DNA of 64,000 nucleotides. It comes from Adlercreutzia mucosicola DSM 19490 (GTDB lineage: Bacteria; Actinomycetota; Coriobacteriia; Coriobacteriales; Eggerthellaceae). Positions 15,001 to 30,000 of this stretch are shown here, one piece after another; position 1 is the stretch's first letter, and the number at the start of each line of letters is the position of its first letter. The DNA lies in assembly GCF_000422625.1 (NCBI RefSeq), contig NZ_KE383895.1:383932-447931 (forward strand). Reading direction: 5' to 3'. The notes beneath the pieces were generated by a model. The model searched no databases. It saw only the letters and a list, made by a program, of their open reading frames with translations, and was not told the DNA's origin. Position numbers and translations under genes: made by a program.

Positions 15001-18000
15001 GGCTCCGAGACGCCGCTGGTGTGGTCGGAGACGCGCCTGCATATGCAGAAGGCCTGGCTGGCCACCTCCAGCCGCTTCATCAGCGGTGCCACCACGGCCA
15101 TGACCGACACTAACGGCAATGCCGTGGCCACGGGCGTGGCCAACTACGAGGCCCAGCGCAAGTACAATTCCGAGGATACCCACGCCGGCTGGACGCCCTG
15201 GTGGAACGATTACTCCGGCCAGCGCCTGAACGAGAACCGCGGCGTTATCCTGGGCCAGTACACCACGGCCCTACAGTACAACCAGGACTTCGTGAGCGAG
15301 CTTACGGCCTACAACTACGGCGACCGCAATCTGGACGGCGTGGAGTTCACTTACGTGATGCCCCGCGGCGTGGAGCCCATTCTGGACGGCACCGTGACCG
15401 AGGTGCCCAAGGACGATACGGTGCTCGACCAGGAGGAGCCCGAGTACAAATCGACGCTGACGGTGCATTTCACCGCCGAGGATCTGAAGACCCCCGTGGT
15501 GTTCAGCGTCTACGGCGTTGACGGCCGCAAGGTGGGCACCTACCAGGCGTGGCCCAACCAGGACATCCTGATCACCAGCGACCATGTGGTGCAGAACACG
15601 GGCTCGGGCGACGGTTCCGGGGATGAGGGCGACGGCAGCGGCGACGCTGGCTCCGAGGGCGACGGCTCCGACGGGGACGCCGACGGCGACGGGGGCGACG
15701 CCGATGTCGACCTGCCCGGCGGCCCCTCGACGGCCAAGCCCGTCACCTTCGAAGAGGGCGACTACTGGGTCGTCGTGGAGAAGGTGGGCACCACGCCCGA
15801 GGGCCTGCCCTTCGAGACGAAGGAATACGAGTACAAGACCATCGACGAGAACAACCAGGTGGTCACCAACACCACCCTGTGGCCGCCGCGCAGCTTCCAC
15901 GTGGTGTCCCATGACCGCATGGTGTCGAAGAACGACGGCGAGGGCGTTACCGTCGATCTGTCGGGCGTGACCAAGGAGGAGACCCAGAAGGTGTACTCCG
16001 CCGACGGCACGAATCCCACCCGTCTGTCGAAGCTGGTGGGCGATGCTGCCGCGGGCCAGGAAGTGGTTACCCTGGGCACGACCACCTATATCGTGGACGA
16101 GGAGAACGGCAAGTACGTGGCCTGGGAGGGCGATGCCACCAACAAGGCTGTGGAGATCGCCACCTATGATTCTGCGAGCGCCTCATCGGTGAAGGCGTCG
16201 TGGGAATTCACGCGCATCGAGCTGACGAGCCCGGTGTGGGTGCGCCTGCACGCCGACGGCGCGAGCCTCAACCATCCCGCCAAGGCCGAGATCGTGGATG
16301 CCGAGGGCAACGTGGCCCAGGGCACCGACGCCGATGGCAACGCGGTGGCCCTGACCGACCTGCCTGTGGCGGGCGGCACCTGGACCGGCGACGACGGCTG
16401 GGTCTGCCTGGGCAACCTGCCCCGCGGCCACTACACCGTGTGTTTCACGAGCGGGCCTGAGATGGACGAGGCCGTGGGCGATGGCGGCCGCGGCTACACC
16501 CAGGCCGAGCCGCAGGACTTCTACGTGGTGGGCCTCGGCGAGGATAGCCACCGCTTTGAATTCACCGTTGATCACGTGTACACCGAAAGCGCCGTGAGCC
16601 TGACGGTGAACGCCCGGGCCGCCGACCATGCGGCCGAGGTGGTGCTGAAGACCGAGAACGGCGAGGTGGTGGATCCGGCTACGGGCCAGGTGGCCCCCAA
16701 CGACGGGGAGAACCCCCTGACCGCCGCCGAGCTTGAGCAGCGGTACAAGATCACCGTGCCCGCCAACAAGGAGCTGACCCTGGCCTCCACCCTGCCGCGC
16801 GGCGCCTACTACGTGGAAATGCTGAAGGCGCCGGCCATGGACTTCACCTACACCGAGATGGTGCGTGTGAACGAGGGCGGTACCGAGGTGGAGAAGGAAG
16901 TGGAGCGCACCGGCACGTGGGACTTCCTCATGCCCGATCCGTCGGTGGCGCGCCAACGCTTCGAGTCCGACGGCCACGGCAAGGCCGTGGCGCTGACCAT
17001 GGATTGCGTGCTGGACGACCAGCCGCCGCGCCTGGTAGAAGGCCGTGCCGTGGTGCGCATCGACGTGACCGGCGAGGAGGCGAGTGCCGCCGATCCGGCC
17101 GCCTCCGTGACCTATCGCTTGGCTTCGGTGACCATGGAGGGCGAGGGCGATGACGCCCAGGCCACAGAAACGCTGCTGACGCAGAACAAGTCGCTGCCCC
17201 TCGGCCGCATGGCCGTGGTGGACAACCTGCAGCCCGGTACCTATCGCCTGTACTTTATGCGCTCTTCGAAGTTCATCGGCGAGGGCGGTCAGGAATTGAT
17301 GTACGTGATGCCTACCGATCCGGTGGAGTTCACCGTGGCCGATGGCCAAAGCTGCGTCACCCTGCCGGCCGTGACCCTGACCGAGACCACCGCTTGGGCG
17401 GAAGAGGGCGATCCGGCGGCCCCCGAGGGCGAGCCGAGTGTGACGGGCTTTACCGCAGAGCTGGCCCGCGCCCTGGGCGACGGGGTGGCCGAGGTGCTGA
17501 ACGAGGCGTCCGCCAGCTGCGCGGGCTTCGTCTCGCTGCCCACGGTGCCGCTTTCTGTAAAGGCAGCTCCCGAGCTGTTCGACGTGACCGAGGGCGCCGC
17601 AGTGCAGCCTGCGGCCGCGGGCGCGGCGCCGCTGACGGCCGATCTGGCGGGTGCCGGCGCCGGCGTCGCGCCGACCGCGACCGATGAGGCGGTGCCGACC
17701 GCCTCTGAGCGCCCCGAGCCGGTGAACGGCGAGTTCTTCGACGATGCCACCCAGGCCGAGATCAACGCGGCCGTGAATGCCGCCAACGACGAGGCCCTGC
17801 CCGCGGGCACCGGGGCGGCCGATGAGGCGACCGGCGCCGACGAGGGCGCCGCTGCGGAGGCCGAGCCCTACCGGGCCGATGATATGGTGCTGTACGCCGA
17901 TACCGCCGACGAGGGCACCGCGCCCTCCGAGGGCGGGGTGGACATCAGCGCGGCCAATCTGGACGTGCTGGCGGCCCAGATCAAGGCGGGCGCCCGCGCC

Positions 18001-21000
18001 TACCTGCTGAAGAAGACCACCACGGTGGGCGGCAACTATTCTCAGGATCCGCAGCTGAACACCGAGTGGATCGACATCACCAAGCTGATGGACATCGAGG
18101 TGCTGCAGACGCCGGCGGCCGATACCAACAAGGGCTACTACGCGCCGGCGGCCTACCAGGATCCCGCCCGCGCTGGTGTGGCCGCTACGGCCAACACCGC
18201 CACGTCCACCTACTCTTCGGTGCCGGTTGATACTGCGGCCAGCGGCGTCACCAACCAATCCGAGGCCTACCGCGACAGCTCCCAGCCCTGGGTGCTGAAG
18301 GTGTCCGTGAAGCAGGAGCTGGGCAAGTGGTTCGGGCGTGCCATCGACGGTGCCCCCGCCAACCTGACCGATCCCGACGTGGTGAACGCCACGGGGCTCA
18401 CGGCCGAGGAAGTGGAGGCCATCCAGGCGGCCTTGAACGACGGCGGCTATCAGATCAAGGTGAACATTCCGTCCCACGTGTTCGGCAACAACGAGTCGGA
18501 GACCTGGTACGACCGCGTGATGACCCGTCCGTTGGATCTGCGTTCCGCCGCCAAGCCGGGCCAGGACAAGCTGGCCGGCCAGGAGCCGTCGCTTTCCAGC
18601 GCCTACTATCAGATCTTCGATTACGATCACTACGAGGGCCTGAACCGCACCCGCGGAAGCGCCAACAGCACCTGGCATATGCAGCCCTACGGTATGGACT
18701 ATAAGTTCACCCTGCAGCGCTACTACCGCAACAACGGCGGCGGTAACGAGCAGCAGCTGGCGGGCTCGCCGAACATGCCAGCGGTGAATGGCTTTACGGT
18801 GCAGAACAACACGGTGCGCCTGACCGACCCCGCCGACCGCGACACCGTGACCGACGTGATGGGTACGGCGGCGGCCAACCTCGATTTCTGGAAGCGCGCC
18901 TACAAGGACGCCACCGACGACAGCGGCGCGGTTCTGTACGCCCAGACGGGCACCCAGGCCGTGATGCGCAAGCCGGTGGTGCGCGTGTGGAACACCATCA
19001 GCCTGCCCGACGTGCTGACCGATGCCGTGGTGGATGGCGAGGGCACCGAGATGGCCGGCACGGTAACCGATGGCGTGGGCAAGGACTCGGCCAACTACTA
19101 TCTGGAGGCCGAGACCGACACGCGCCAGGTGAACGTGCATGTGGAGAACCGCTTCTGGTGGGACGGCTATGCCCGCCATTACGCCAACGACCGCGATTAC
19201 GGCGGCTATGTGATCAACGAGAACCGCTGGGCCACTTATTCTGTGGCCGGCGGCCAGATGGGCGACTTGGTGCTGCCCGTGGTGACGGTGGTTTTGCCCT
19301 ACGGCGTCACCCCGGTGCACCGCACGACGCGCCAGCCCTACGGCCAGTGGCCCGATACGCCCCAGGAATTCCTCTACGAGGATTGGGACATCGCCAAGTC
19401 GGAGGGCGCCACCCGGGGCAATCCGGGCGGCGTGAACCAGAACGAGCGCCGCGCCTGGCTGGAGGAGAACTTCACCGCCACGGTCACCTACGAGCGCGTG
19501 ACGGCTGACGAGACCCAGTACCCGGCGGCCGACATCAACAACGAGGAATACCGCTTCGTGGTGCGCTTCATCCCGAAGGGCAACGACCTGAACGGCGACC
19601 CTGAAACTGAGCAGCGCATTCGGTCCCATGAGATGGACACCTTCAAGTTCAGCGTGGCCATGTCCACCGAGCCCGAATGGAACGAACAGCCCGCGCACAG
19701 CGAGGCCTCGCGCGCCACCGAGAGCATCCGCACCTATGTGTCCAGCGCCATGACCGGCTATAAGGCGCTTACCGACGATGCCATCACGGCGGGCGGTATC
19801 GCCGACCCCTATACCGTGGGCGCTCCGGCCCGCTACCGCGGCGCCGGCACGAGCCGCGACCACGATCAGCGCCTGGATGCCGTGTCGGCAGCCTACATGA
19901 CCGCGGCCAACAGCAACGGCAACTGGAACAATGTGGTGTGGCGCACGACGGACTACCTGTCGATCACCGCGTACAACGACGTGCACGGCTCGGCGGCCTA
20001 CCGCTTCCAGTGGGAATACGACAACGTGTTCCCGGGCTCCTACGCGTCCGATTGCTGGAACAGCCACCGCAGCCATCATTACCATAGCTTCCAGAACATC
20101 ACCCGCCTGCCCTACAACTACTACAACAGCGGCACGGCCACCAACGACCAGGTGCAGTACACGCATCTGCTGGGCTACTTCGGCAGTTACACCGAGAACA
20201 GCGGCACCAAGCGCTCGGGCGGCACGCTGGTGCCCCTCACGGGCGCCACGGGCAACAAGGGCCTGAACATCTCCGAGTTCAACTGGCGCACCCAGTACGC
20301 CCTGTCCGAGGAGACCACCAAGCGCTTGAACTCCACGGCCACGAACATGACCACGGGCCAGACCGACACGAACATTGCCGATGCGAAGACCGAGCCCTTC
20401 GGTCGCCGCGGCGTGGACGATGCGGGCAACCCCACCGTGACCCAGGCCACCCATATCGACGGCGGCGTGTTCGCGGCGAACAAGATGCGCCTGAAGACCC
20501 CCACGCTGGGCTCGGCCATGGAGATCGAGACCGCTCCGGCCGACCGTCCCCAGGACGGCACGGTGTCCGACAGCGCCCACAGCACCACGGGCAAGGGCGC
20601 CTCGGAGGGCGCGAAGCTGACTCAGGACGGCGATCCGTTCCAGTACGACGACGAGGTATGGCTGGCGGCCACCCTGAAGAACCAGAGCACCAAGGACCAG
20701 GGCGCCAACAACGCCGCTTCGGGCCAGCAGGGCAAGGAAGGCGCGCTGCAACACGCCAAGCTGGTGTTCTCGCTGTACCTGCCGCAGCAGGTGACCTTCT
20801 ACGACGAGGCCCTGCTGAGAAACCTCGGCGAGGACGTGAACGGCGCCAACTACGAGAAGCTGCTGACCGACTACGTGGGCGATAACTACTCGTTCTACAT
20901 CGAGCGCACCTATAAGGACCGCCATACCGACACCGGTGTGACCACGGGCACCAAGACCGTCTTCGACGAGTTCACCGGCTCGGCGAAGTTCCCCAAGCGC

Positions 21001-24000
21001 TCGCAGCAGCAGACGAAGTACGAGCGCCTGACGCCCAAGCAGCTGGTGGAGGCCGGGTGGACCCTGCGCGTGCGCGTGCAGCCCGACTACGACGCCGACG
21101 GCTACGTGCAGAAAGACTACGCCAAGGGCGATGTGGACGATCTGGACGATCTGCCCCAGAGCCCCGATGTGAAGCAGCGCATCCACGGCGGTGAAGTGGT
21201 GGTGTTCGAATTGACGCCGCCCGATGATGCCTCCGACCTGGAATTCGTGAAGCATCCCAGCATGCTGTCGGCGTTCTGGGACAACGTGCGGGCCGACGGC
21301 TACGTGGGCCCCGGCGACTCCATCACGCTGAAGGTGCGCACCCGCATCGACAACGTGGGCGATGAGGAGTCGGCCCTGGAGGGTCTGACCGACGCCGACG
21401 GCGATGCGCTCGGCTATGCCCAGCAGTTGGAGGCCATCCGCACGTGGAGCGCCGAGGCCTCCAAGGCCTACTTCGCCACCGAGAATCAAGATGCCTCCTG
21501 GCTGCCCCAGGCCACGGGCTGGTCCCACACCTTCGACGAGGCGGTGGACGTGACCATCGTGGACGATGCCGATGCCACTTCGCAGTTCGTGAAGGGCGAC
21601 ATCCGCCTGACTCGCGACGATGCGGCCACCATTTACGTAGTGAACCGCGACGCGGAAGGCCGTATCGTCTACGACGCCGAGGGCAACCCCACTTTCACGC
21701 CCATCCTGGATGCGCTGGGCGCGGCCACGACGTTCACCTTCGAGGCCGGCGAGACCTACCTGAAGCCCACCGTGGCCGTCGACTCGGTAACTTCGCTGGG
21801 CACTGACTGGTTCAACAGCCAGTCGCCCTCGTACTTCCAGTGGGCCGCCGGCAGCGTGCTGGTGGACGACAAGCTGTCCCACATTGACCCGGACACCGGC
21901 GAAGTGGTGCCCGATGTGGACTACGACCGCGACCATAAGGACACGAGCGGCGACGAGCGCCAGAAGCTGGTGGTGGACGAGAACGGCGATGCGGTGCCGG
22001 GCGAGGACGGCGAAGACCAGTACGTGTCCGTGAACCGCGGCTTCCCCGAGCGCCATCTGGCCAGCGTAAGCGGCACCTTCGACATCCGCAAGCCCTCGGC
22101 CAGCGTGCGCGCCGACACCGGCGCCGTGCGCTCGCCCACCGACGACTCCAATGCCATCGACTCCACCCAGTCTGGCTCCAACGACCTGTACGTGACCCAG
22201 GCCATCAACACCGGTGCCGCGGTGAACAGCTTCATCGTGGACTGGCAGGTGCCGCTGTGGGCCTTGGGCTCGCAGTCGAGCGAGAACGCGCCGCTGAACT
22301 CCATCTCCACGCCCGTGGGTCGCGTGACGCCGTCCATCACCTCGGTGAAGAGCGGCGTGTGGGAGATTCCCGGCACCTATAAGTGGGAAGTTACCAACCC
22401 GCGCACGGGCGAGACCTACGATGCCGGCGAGGGCATCCACTACTACGACGACAAGGGCAAGGAAGTGGGCGCCTGGCGCGTCAGCTTCAAGAACACCAAG
22501 CGCATCGACGGCGTGACCCATTACCGGTACTTCATCGGCACCGGCGAGGAAGACTACGCCGTGGAGTACGAGACCGAGGCCGACGGCACCACGAAATACG
22601 AGAAGGACGAAGCGGGCAAGCTGATTCTGGACGACAACGGCAACCCGATCCCTGTGGTGAAGTACGAGGGCGACGGCAAGACGCCGATCTACCGCTACGT
22701 CATCGCCGCCAACGCCCGCCGGGTGCCCGTCACCTTCGACGAGACCGACCCCGAGCAGACCAAGAACCTGACGCCCGAGCAGATCGCCGCGAAGAAGGCC
22801 GAGGCTGAAGAGGCCGCCGCCAACCGCGCGATCGAGGAGAAGCTGTGGGTGTTCGTGTACGTGCGCCGCAACGTCACCGACACGAAGACGGCCAACAACG
22901 GCTACGTGGAGCAGAACGCCAACTTCTATCAGGATCGCGAGAACTTCGCGAAGCCCGGCACCGACGCCGACCGCGACTATTTCAACGGCGAGGACGACAC
23001 CTACGACTACAATACCGCTGATGAGAAGAACTTCCGCTGGACGCTGGTGGGCTATGCCCGCGTCAGCGACAAGAGCAACCGCACTTTCACGAACCTGGGC
23101 ACGGGCGGCCAGGTGCGTCAGGTGCGCTGGGTGGTGAAGGCCTGCGACACCGCCCAGGTGAACGGCACCACCATGCCCGTGGACGCCACGGGCAAGCCCA
23201 TCGACGCCGCGGCCGTTACGGCCTCGGTGAACCGCACCCGCCAAGTGGTGGTGGATGACAGCCTGGCCCAGGAGGTGCCCGTGCCCACGGGCTTCCGCCT
23301 GGCCGTGGATGCCGATCCCTATACCGCCGAGGTGGAGATGCCCGACGACGTTGACCCCACGCGCAGCAACACCGCCTGGGCGATGCAGCGCAGCTTCGAG
23401 GACGGCCTGGACATCGATAAGTCTATCCTGTACCGCTATGTGGAGCGCAACCTGGGCAACGTGAGCAACCTGGATATGAGCCAGGTGAAGCGCATCGGCC
23501 CCCACAAGCTGTCGTTCTTCGGCGAGGAGATCACCACCCGCCTGGGCTGCAGTATCAACCACGTGGAGCCCGAGACGCGCACCACCACCGACGCGAGCGG
23601 CGCCCCCGTAACCTATACGGTGTATGTGTGCAAGGACTGCAAGGAAGAGTACTCGGAGGAGGCCTACAAGCGCTGGCAGGCCGAGGGCGCGAGCGGTGCA
23701 GAGAAGGAATGCTGGACCCGCACCATGCAGGGCAACCTGATTATCGAGGCCCTGACGCCCATGCGCCAGACCGGTTCGTCCATGCCCGACTCCATCACCG
23801 ACAACGCCGCCATGATCCACGGCAGCGCCTTCATCACCGAGCTGCCGAAGATCCAGATCGACCGCAGCGCCCAGCCGCTGTACAGCGTGGCCCCTCTTTC
23901 GGAGCCGGCTGACAAGGATGCGGTGAACCTGCTGGTGGACGAGGGTACCGACGAGCGCATCGTGGACGCGGTGTCCGAGATGTTCACCGTGGACTCGGTG

Positions 24001-27000
24001 AACTACGTGCCCGCTGCCGATGGTGACGAGACGGCGGCAGCCGCGGCGGCCGCTCCTGCGTCGGCGGCCCCGGCGACCCTGGCGGCGGCGCCCGGCGCAG
24101 CCCTGATGGGCGCGGGCGCGGCTCCGGTGGCCGAGGGCGGCGCCGACCCGCTCGACGGCGACGGCGACGCCGACACGGTAACGTTGGCCTACCATGCCAA
24201 CGGTGGTACGGGCACCCCGCCCGCCGCCCAGACCGTGACCACGGGCGAGGCCGTCAGCGTGGCGGCCGGCACCGGCCTTTCGCGCAAGGACTACCTCTTC
24301 AACGGCTGGAACACCGCAGCCGATGGGTCGGGCCTTGCCTACCAGCCCGGCGACAGCCTGAACGTGGGGGAGAACATCACCCTGTACGCCCAGTGGAAGC
24401 ACGAGCCGAAGCCCATCAAGATCACCTTCAACTCCAACGCGCCGCGCGGCGAGATCACCAACAGCGAGGACCCGAGCAACAGTTTGGCCCTGAAGGAGAA
24501 CTACGTGGTGGACGCCATGTCCTACCAGGACTTCGCGCTGCCGCTGAATCGCTATGCCCGCGTGAACTACACCTTCGCCGGCTGGAACACGAGCCAAGAT
24601 GGCCTGGGTACCTGGTACAGCGACAAGCAGGTGGCCCAGTTCCAGGGCGACATCACCCTGTACGCCCAGTGGTCCCAGGGCTCGGTGTCCGACTCGGTGC
24701 ACGTGAACCACTTCGCCACGGCGGTGCCGCGCTACGACGACACGAAGTACGCCGAGTTCGAGCGTGCCCGCGCTGGCTTCTTCCGTTCCGACGAGAAGCC
24801 CACCATTAAGATCGACGTGGCCCAGTGGTACTTCACCGGCACCGCCTCGGAGGGCTACAGCTGGACGAGCAAGAATATCAAGCTGGATCCCGAGGACTCG
24901 CTGTTCATGCGCTACGAGATCAAGCTGTACAACATCAGCCAGTCGCAGCTGCGCATGCTCGGCTACAACGAGGACGCCTTCCCCACTGATACGGCCACCA
25001 ACCCCGAGCTGTCGGCGCTGCTGCCCCGTATCCAGAACTTCGGCCCCACGCCGGCCACCATGTTCGATAAGCTGCCGGCGCTGAACGCCACCCAGAACGC
25101 GCGCTTGGCCCAGGCGGCCGAGATTCGCAAGTTGTCCGAGGAACTTGCCTCTATGGCCCAAGGCTACGTGCCCTCGGAATGGAAGTGGAACCCCGTGGAC
25201 ATGGATCCCGAGGACATTGCCGCGGGTGCCGTGCCCGGCGTGGACGCGAGCGATACCGAGCGCCGCGCCTTCGTGACCAAGCTGGAGGCGCTGATCGCCA
25301 AGTTGGAGGCGATCGACATCATCGGCGGCGACCAGGTGCCCACGGCCAGCAAGGAGACGGTGGACAATATCAGCGCGTCGGTGGCTGCCCAGATAAAGGC
25401 CCTGCGCGGCTTCCAACGCGCCACCTATGACGAAGAGGGCAACCTGGTCACGCCCGAGCACTACGACATTACGCTGGTGAAGCCGAGCGACGTGGTCACC
25501 ACCTCGGCTACCATCGCGGCCCAGGCCAACTCCTTGGAGACTCAGGTGTCCGACGAGCGCCCCTACTCGCGCGTGCTGCAGTACGTCCCCTATACCCAGA
25601 TGCTGGCCACCGATGCCAACGGCAAGGCCACCAACCCCCTGAACGTGGACTACCAGCATCGCCCCACGAGCGCCACTTCGGTGGATGCCAAGCCCATGAA
25701 CACCCAGGTGCCGCTGTGGTCCTACCGCCTGGTGAAGTTCCGCGAGTACGAGATCGAGGAAGAGACGGGCTACCGTACCGAGAAGGGTCCCCATGGCGAG
25801 ACCTTGGACCGCTTCGGCAATCCGGTGGAAGACGAGTCTGTGAACTCCACGGTGTACTTCGTGAAGAACCACGATGCCGCTACAGGCACCATGGCCGACG
25901 TGGTGGCCGCCAATGGCGCCACCATCACCCTGCCCGAGTGCTCCTTCACGCGCTACGGGTACAAGTTTATCGGCTGGAACACCGTCAGCGACGGCTCGGG
26001 CACGATGTATCAGCCCGGCGATGCCTACCAGGTGCCCGATACGAGCGCGGGCCTGTTCGCCCAGTGGGAGCTGGACGAGGCAGTGCAGTCGCAGGTGAGC
26101 TTTGACGCCAACGGGGGCGCCGGCGAGATGGAGGCCATGCTGTACGCCAACGGCTCGGTGGTGGTGCTGCCCTTCTGCACCTTCACGGCCCCGGCCGGGT
26201 ATACCTTCGATGGGTGGAACAGCCGCGCCGACGGCACCGGTACCGCCTACGATCCCGACGAGGCCTTCACGGTGCCCTCGCTGTCGCTGACCCTGTACGC
26301 CCAATGGAAGGCCGAGGGTGCCGCTGACCCCGCGTCGCGCGCCCGCGCCGCCGCCCAGGCGGCCGATGCGGCCGACGCGGCCGACGAGGATGCCGTGTTC
26401 GCCTTGGGCGACGGAGGCGAGATCATGACGCTTTCCTCCGATGCCGTGCGCGAGAGCGACGGCGACGACGAGGGCGACAAGAAGGTGTATCTGGCCGGCA
26501 GCTTGACCGAGTACGACGACATCCTGTTCGGCGCCGACGGCAAGCAGCCTATCGACGACACGGCTGCGGCCATCCGCGACACCAGCCTGTCGGGCACGAG
26601 CAACGCCGGCGGCACCATCCGCGCCTACGGCGGCTCGACCATTTCCGGTGCCGACCAGTTCTCCTACCTGTATCCCAACAGCGCCTTCACCGACAACGTG
26701 ACCGGTTCGGCCACCACCAACACGCGACGCTCGCTGGTGTTCAGCTTCGCCGGCGCCAACGGCGACCGCGGCACGCTGAACCCGGGCGAGGCCCTCATCG
26801 TGGACTTCATGATGCAGTTCGATGAGAACCGCAACGCCACCACCGACTCGGGCACGGCGCTGGTGATGCAGGCCTATGCCGACAAGGCGGGCAGCTACGA
26901 GTTCTACGACTACCCCTTCACCACCCTGGATGCCAGCGGCCGCTTGCAGTACTACACCAACGAGATGCTGAACTCGTCGGACTCCACGGTGAACAAGGAC

Positions 27001-30000
27001 TCCTCCTACCGCTCCGACCTGTCCGACGGCAACGGCAACGGCGACTCCTCCGAGACGCTGCTGCGCATCGACGCGCCTTCCGTGGGTTGGAAGGAGAACG
27101 ACGATGTGAAGCAGGATAAGCAGGTGGTGCCCCACTACACCGACGAGATGTTCAAGTACCGTTCGGGCACCGCGGCGGTCACCGAGGGCTCGAGCTACCG
27201 CTGGTGGCTCATCGACCAGTACGCCGGCAGCAGCGCCGCGTCGGCGCTGATGTACAAGCACGCCACCTTCGTGGACCGCCTGCCCGAGAAGGACGATTAC
27301 GAGGCCTCGACCTACGATTCCTCGGGCGACGTGTACAACCTGCGCCAGTCCCAGTGGTCGGGCTGGCTGAAGGATCTGGACGCCATCAAGGCCTACTACA
27401 CCGACACCACGGTAGACGATGCCACCCAGAACCAGGTGGGCATGTACGAGATTCGCACCAAGGACGAGGTGGATCCCATCACCGGCGTGATGAACCCCAA
27501 GCAGGTGGATGTGTGGCTGGGCCCGCTGAAGGTGGAGCGCAACACCGACGGCTCTATCAGCAAGCTGTCGCCGGCCTCGCCGGCCGATAAGGTGCTGCCC
27601 GTCGACGAGGCCCGCGCCTACGCCAAGGCCAACGGCTACGATTGGGGCGAGGACGAGTACGGCGAGTTCGTCACCCGCTGGGTGACGGCGTACTCCACCA
27701 CCGACCAGATGGACGAGAAGCTGGTGGATTGGATTCACACCAGCAGCAATATCGAGGCCAACGCCGGCGTGAACGCATCCAGCTTCGCGAAGTGGTCGGC
27801 CACGGCCCGCATGGCCAGCATCAATATGGTGAACCTGAACGACCTGAAGGACTACGTGAAGGCCCATCCCACCGAGGCCGACGAGCTGACGCGCTCCATC
27901 GGCATGCTGTGGACCCGCGTGGTGGACCAGAAGCTGCACCTGATGGAGAACAGCGGGGATGTGCGCATCGCCTTCGAGATGCACGCGCCGCTGAACCTGC
28001 CCAAGTTCCTGGGCAGCGCCGGCTCCACCTACAAGTCCATCGACGGCATCAACATGGAAGAGGCCACGCCGCTGCAGAAGTACCTGTACCAGACGAGCCA
28101 GTGGAACACCTTCCTGTCCATGGTGGACTACCGCACCGGCCCCACGGGCATGACCTATAAGAACAAGGAGCTCGAACAGGCCGGCGTGTACATCGACGCG
28201 CCCGAGGGCTACGGCTATTTGGGCAGCTACGTGTGGCTCGACGACAACTGGGACGGCCTGACCAACGACACCGACGGCGAGAAGACCACCGACTTCTTCG
28301 GCAACGAGACCACCTACCACAAGGGTGTGAACGGCCGCTACATGCTGTCCAACGAGCGCACGGTGGACCCCGAGACCGGCGAGGTGAAGTACACCTACGA
28401 CGGCGGCCAGGACACCCGTGCCCTGTTCCGCGACTTGAATCACGACGACGTGAAGGAAGACCCGGGCATCAACGGCGTGAAGGTGGAACTGCTGAACGAG
28501 TACGGCATTCCCGTGAACCGCAACGGCGAGGCCGTGGTGCAGGTGAAGGAGTCGAAGAACTCCGACAAGCTGATCTGGGTGAAGGCCAATCCGCAGACTG
28601 GCTCGGCCCTGTTGAACGTGTACGGCGGCTACGATCTGGCTTCCACGAACGAGGACATCGATCTGGGCGCCTACGTCTACACCACCGAGAGCGACTACTA
28701 CAACAACCGCGGACACTATATGTTCTCGATGCTGAAGCCGGGCAAGTACCGTCTGCGCTTCACCTTCCCGCAGGCCTACAGCCACTATGCGCTCACTACC
28801 AAGCGCATCGGCGCGAGCGAGGTGCCCGTAACCGATAAGCTGGGCACCGAGGTGGGCGGCACGCAGGATGCGAGCGCGTACATGCAGGTGGAGCGCAAGA
28901 ACGGCATTATGACGGCCACCTCCGACGTGATCACCGTGGACGCCATGGAGTACAACGCCGATGCCTACGAGGCCGGCTCGCCCAAGACCGGCAACGAGAT
29001 CTACGACGCGAAGATGACCAGCTACAACGTGGGCATCGCCATGCCGGTGACCTACACGGGCGTGGCCTTCCGCGACGACAAGCTGGCCGGCTACGAGGAA
29101 ATGGAAGAGGATCCCGACTTCGGCGACGGCAACGGCGATGGCAACGGCGATGGCGACGGCGAGGGCGAGGGCGAGGGCGGCGACAATCCCGGCGACATCT
29201 TCGGGAAGTCGGCTACGGCTGAAAGTGTGGCCAAGCTGAATGCCATGGTGGAGACCGGCGCGGTGGGCCTCGACGGCGTGGTTGGCGCAGGCGACGGGGC
29301 TGCGGGCGACGCGGCCGACCCGAACGTCGCGGCGGCGGCCGAGGCGGGCATCATGCCTCTGGCCCTGACCCCGGACAACGCGCCCGAGGTGGACAAGGCC
29401 GCGGGCGAGGCTGACTACTTCATCATGGTGGACGGCAAGAAGACCCTGAATCTGGACAAGATGGTGGAGCTGGACGGCTCGGTGGATCCCGAGCTGATCG
29501 ACGGCGTGCTGGACTGGGTGAACGTTGACCTGGACGCCGACAACCCGCTCACTTCGGATTCCGATGCCGTGACGGCTCTGCCGGTGAACGAACTGCGCCT
29601 GAAGAACATGGAAGTGTCGGTGCAGGTGTACAACGAGCAGGACAAGACCTGGAGCCAGGCCTACGATGCCGACGGCAACCGCGCCGTGGTGCAGACCGAC
29701 AACGACCTGTACGTGCGCGCCAGCGACAACGAGAACTGGCAGCGCGCCTTCGACGACGCCGGCAATAAGCTGGTGGCCGTGGAGGACTACGACACCCTGC
29801 AGTGGAAGTGGGAGCCCCGCGTGAACGCCGACGGCACGTCGGTGGAATCCACGGGCGCCTTCACCTTCAAGCTGGAGCCGGGACACCTGTACAAGATCGT
29901 CTGCAAGGACATGAAGAACCGCGTGCTGAAGCCCTCGGTGATGAACTGGGAGGACAGCCCGCTTTCCCGTCCCGAGAAGAACGTGGAGGACCAGCCCGAG

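Noticed and set aside
16183..29886. Open minus-strand frame of more than 4,500 codons antisense to the giant gene, with other very long antisense frames at 1243-7020, 7150-11166, 11452-14487 and 30619-35394
   Set aside because: They are stop-free only because the sense codons are GC-rich in the third position. The translations are His/Val/Gly/Arg-rich low-quality sequence with no domains and no ribosome sites.
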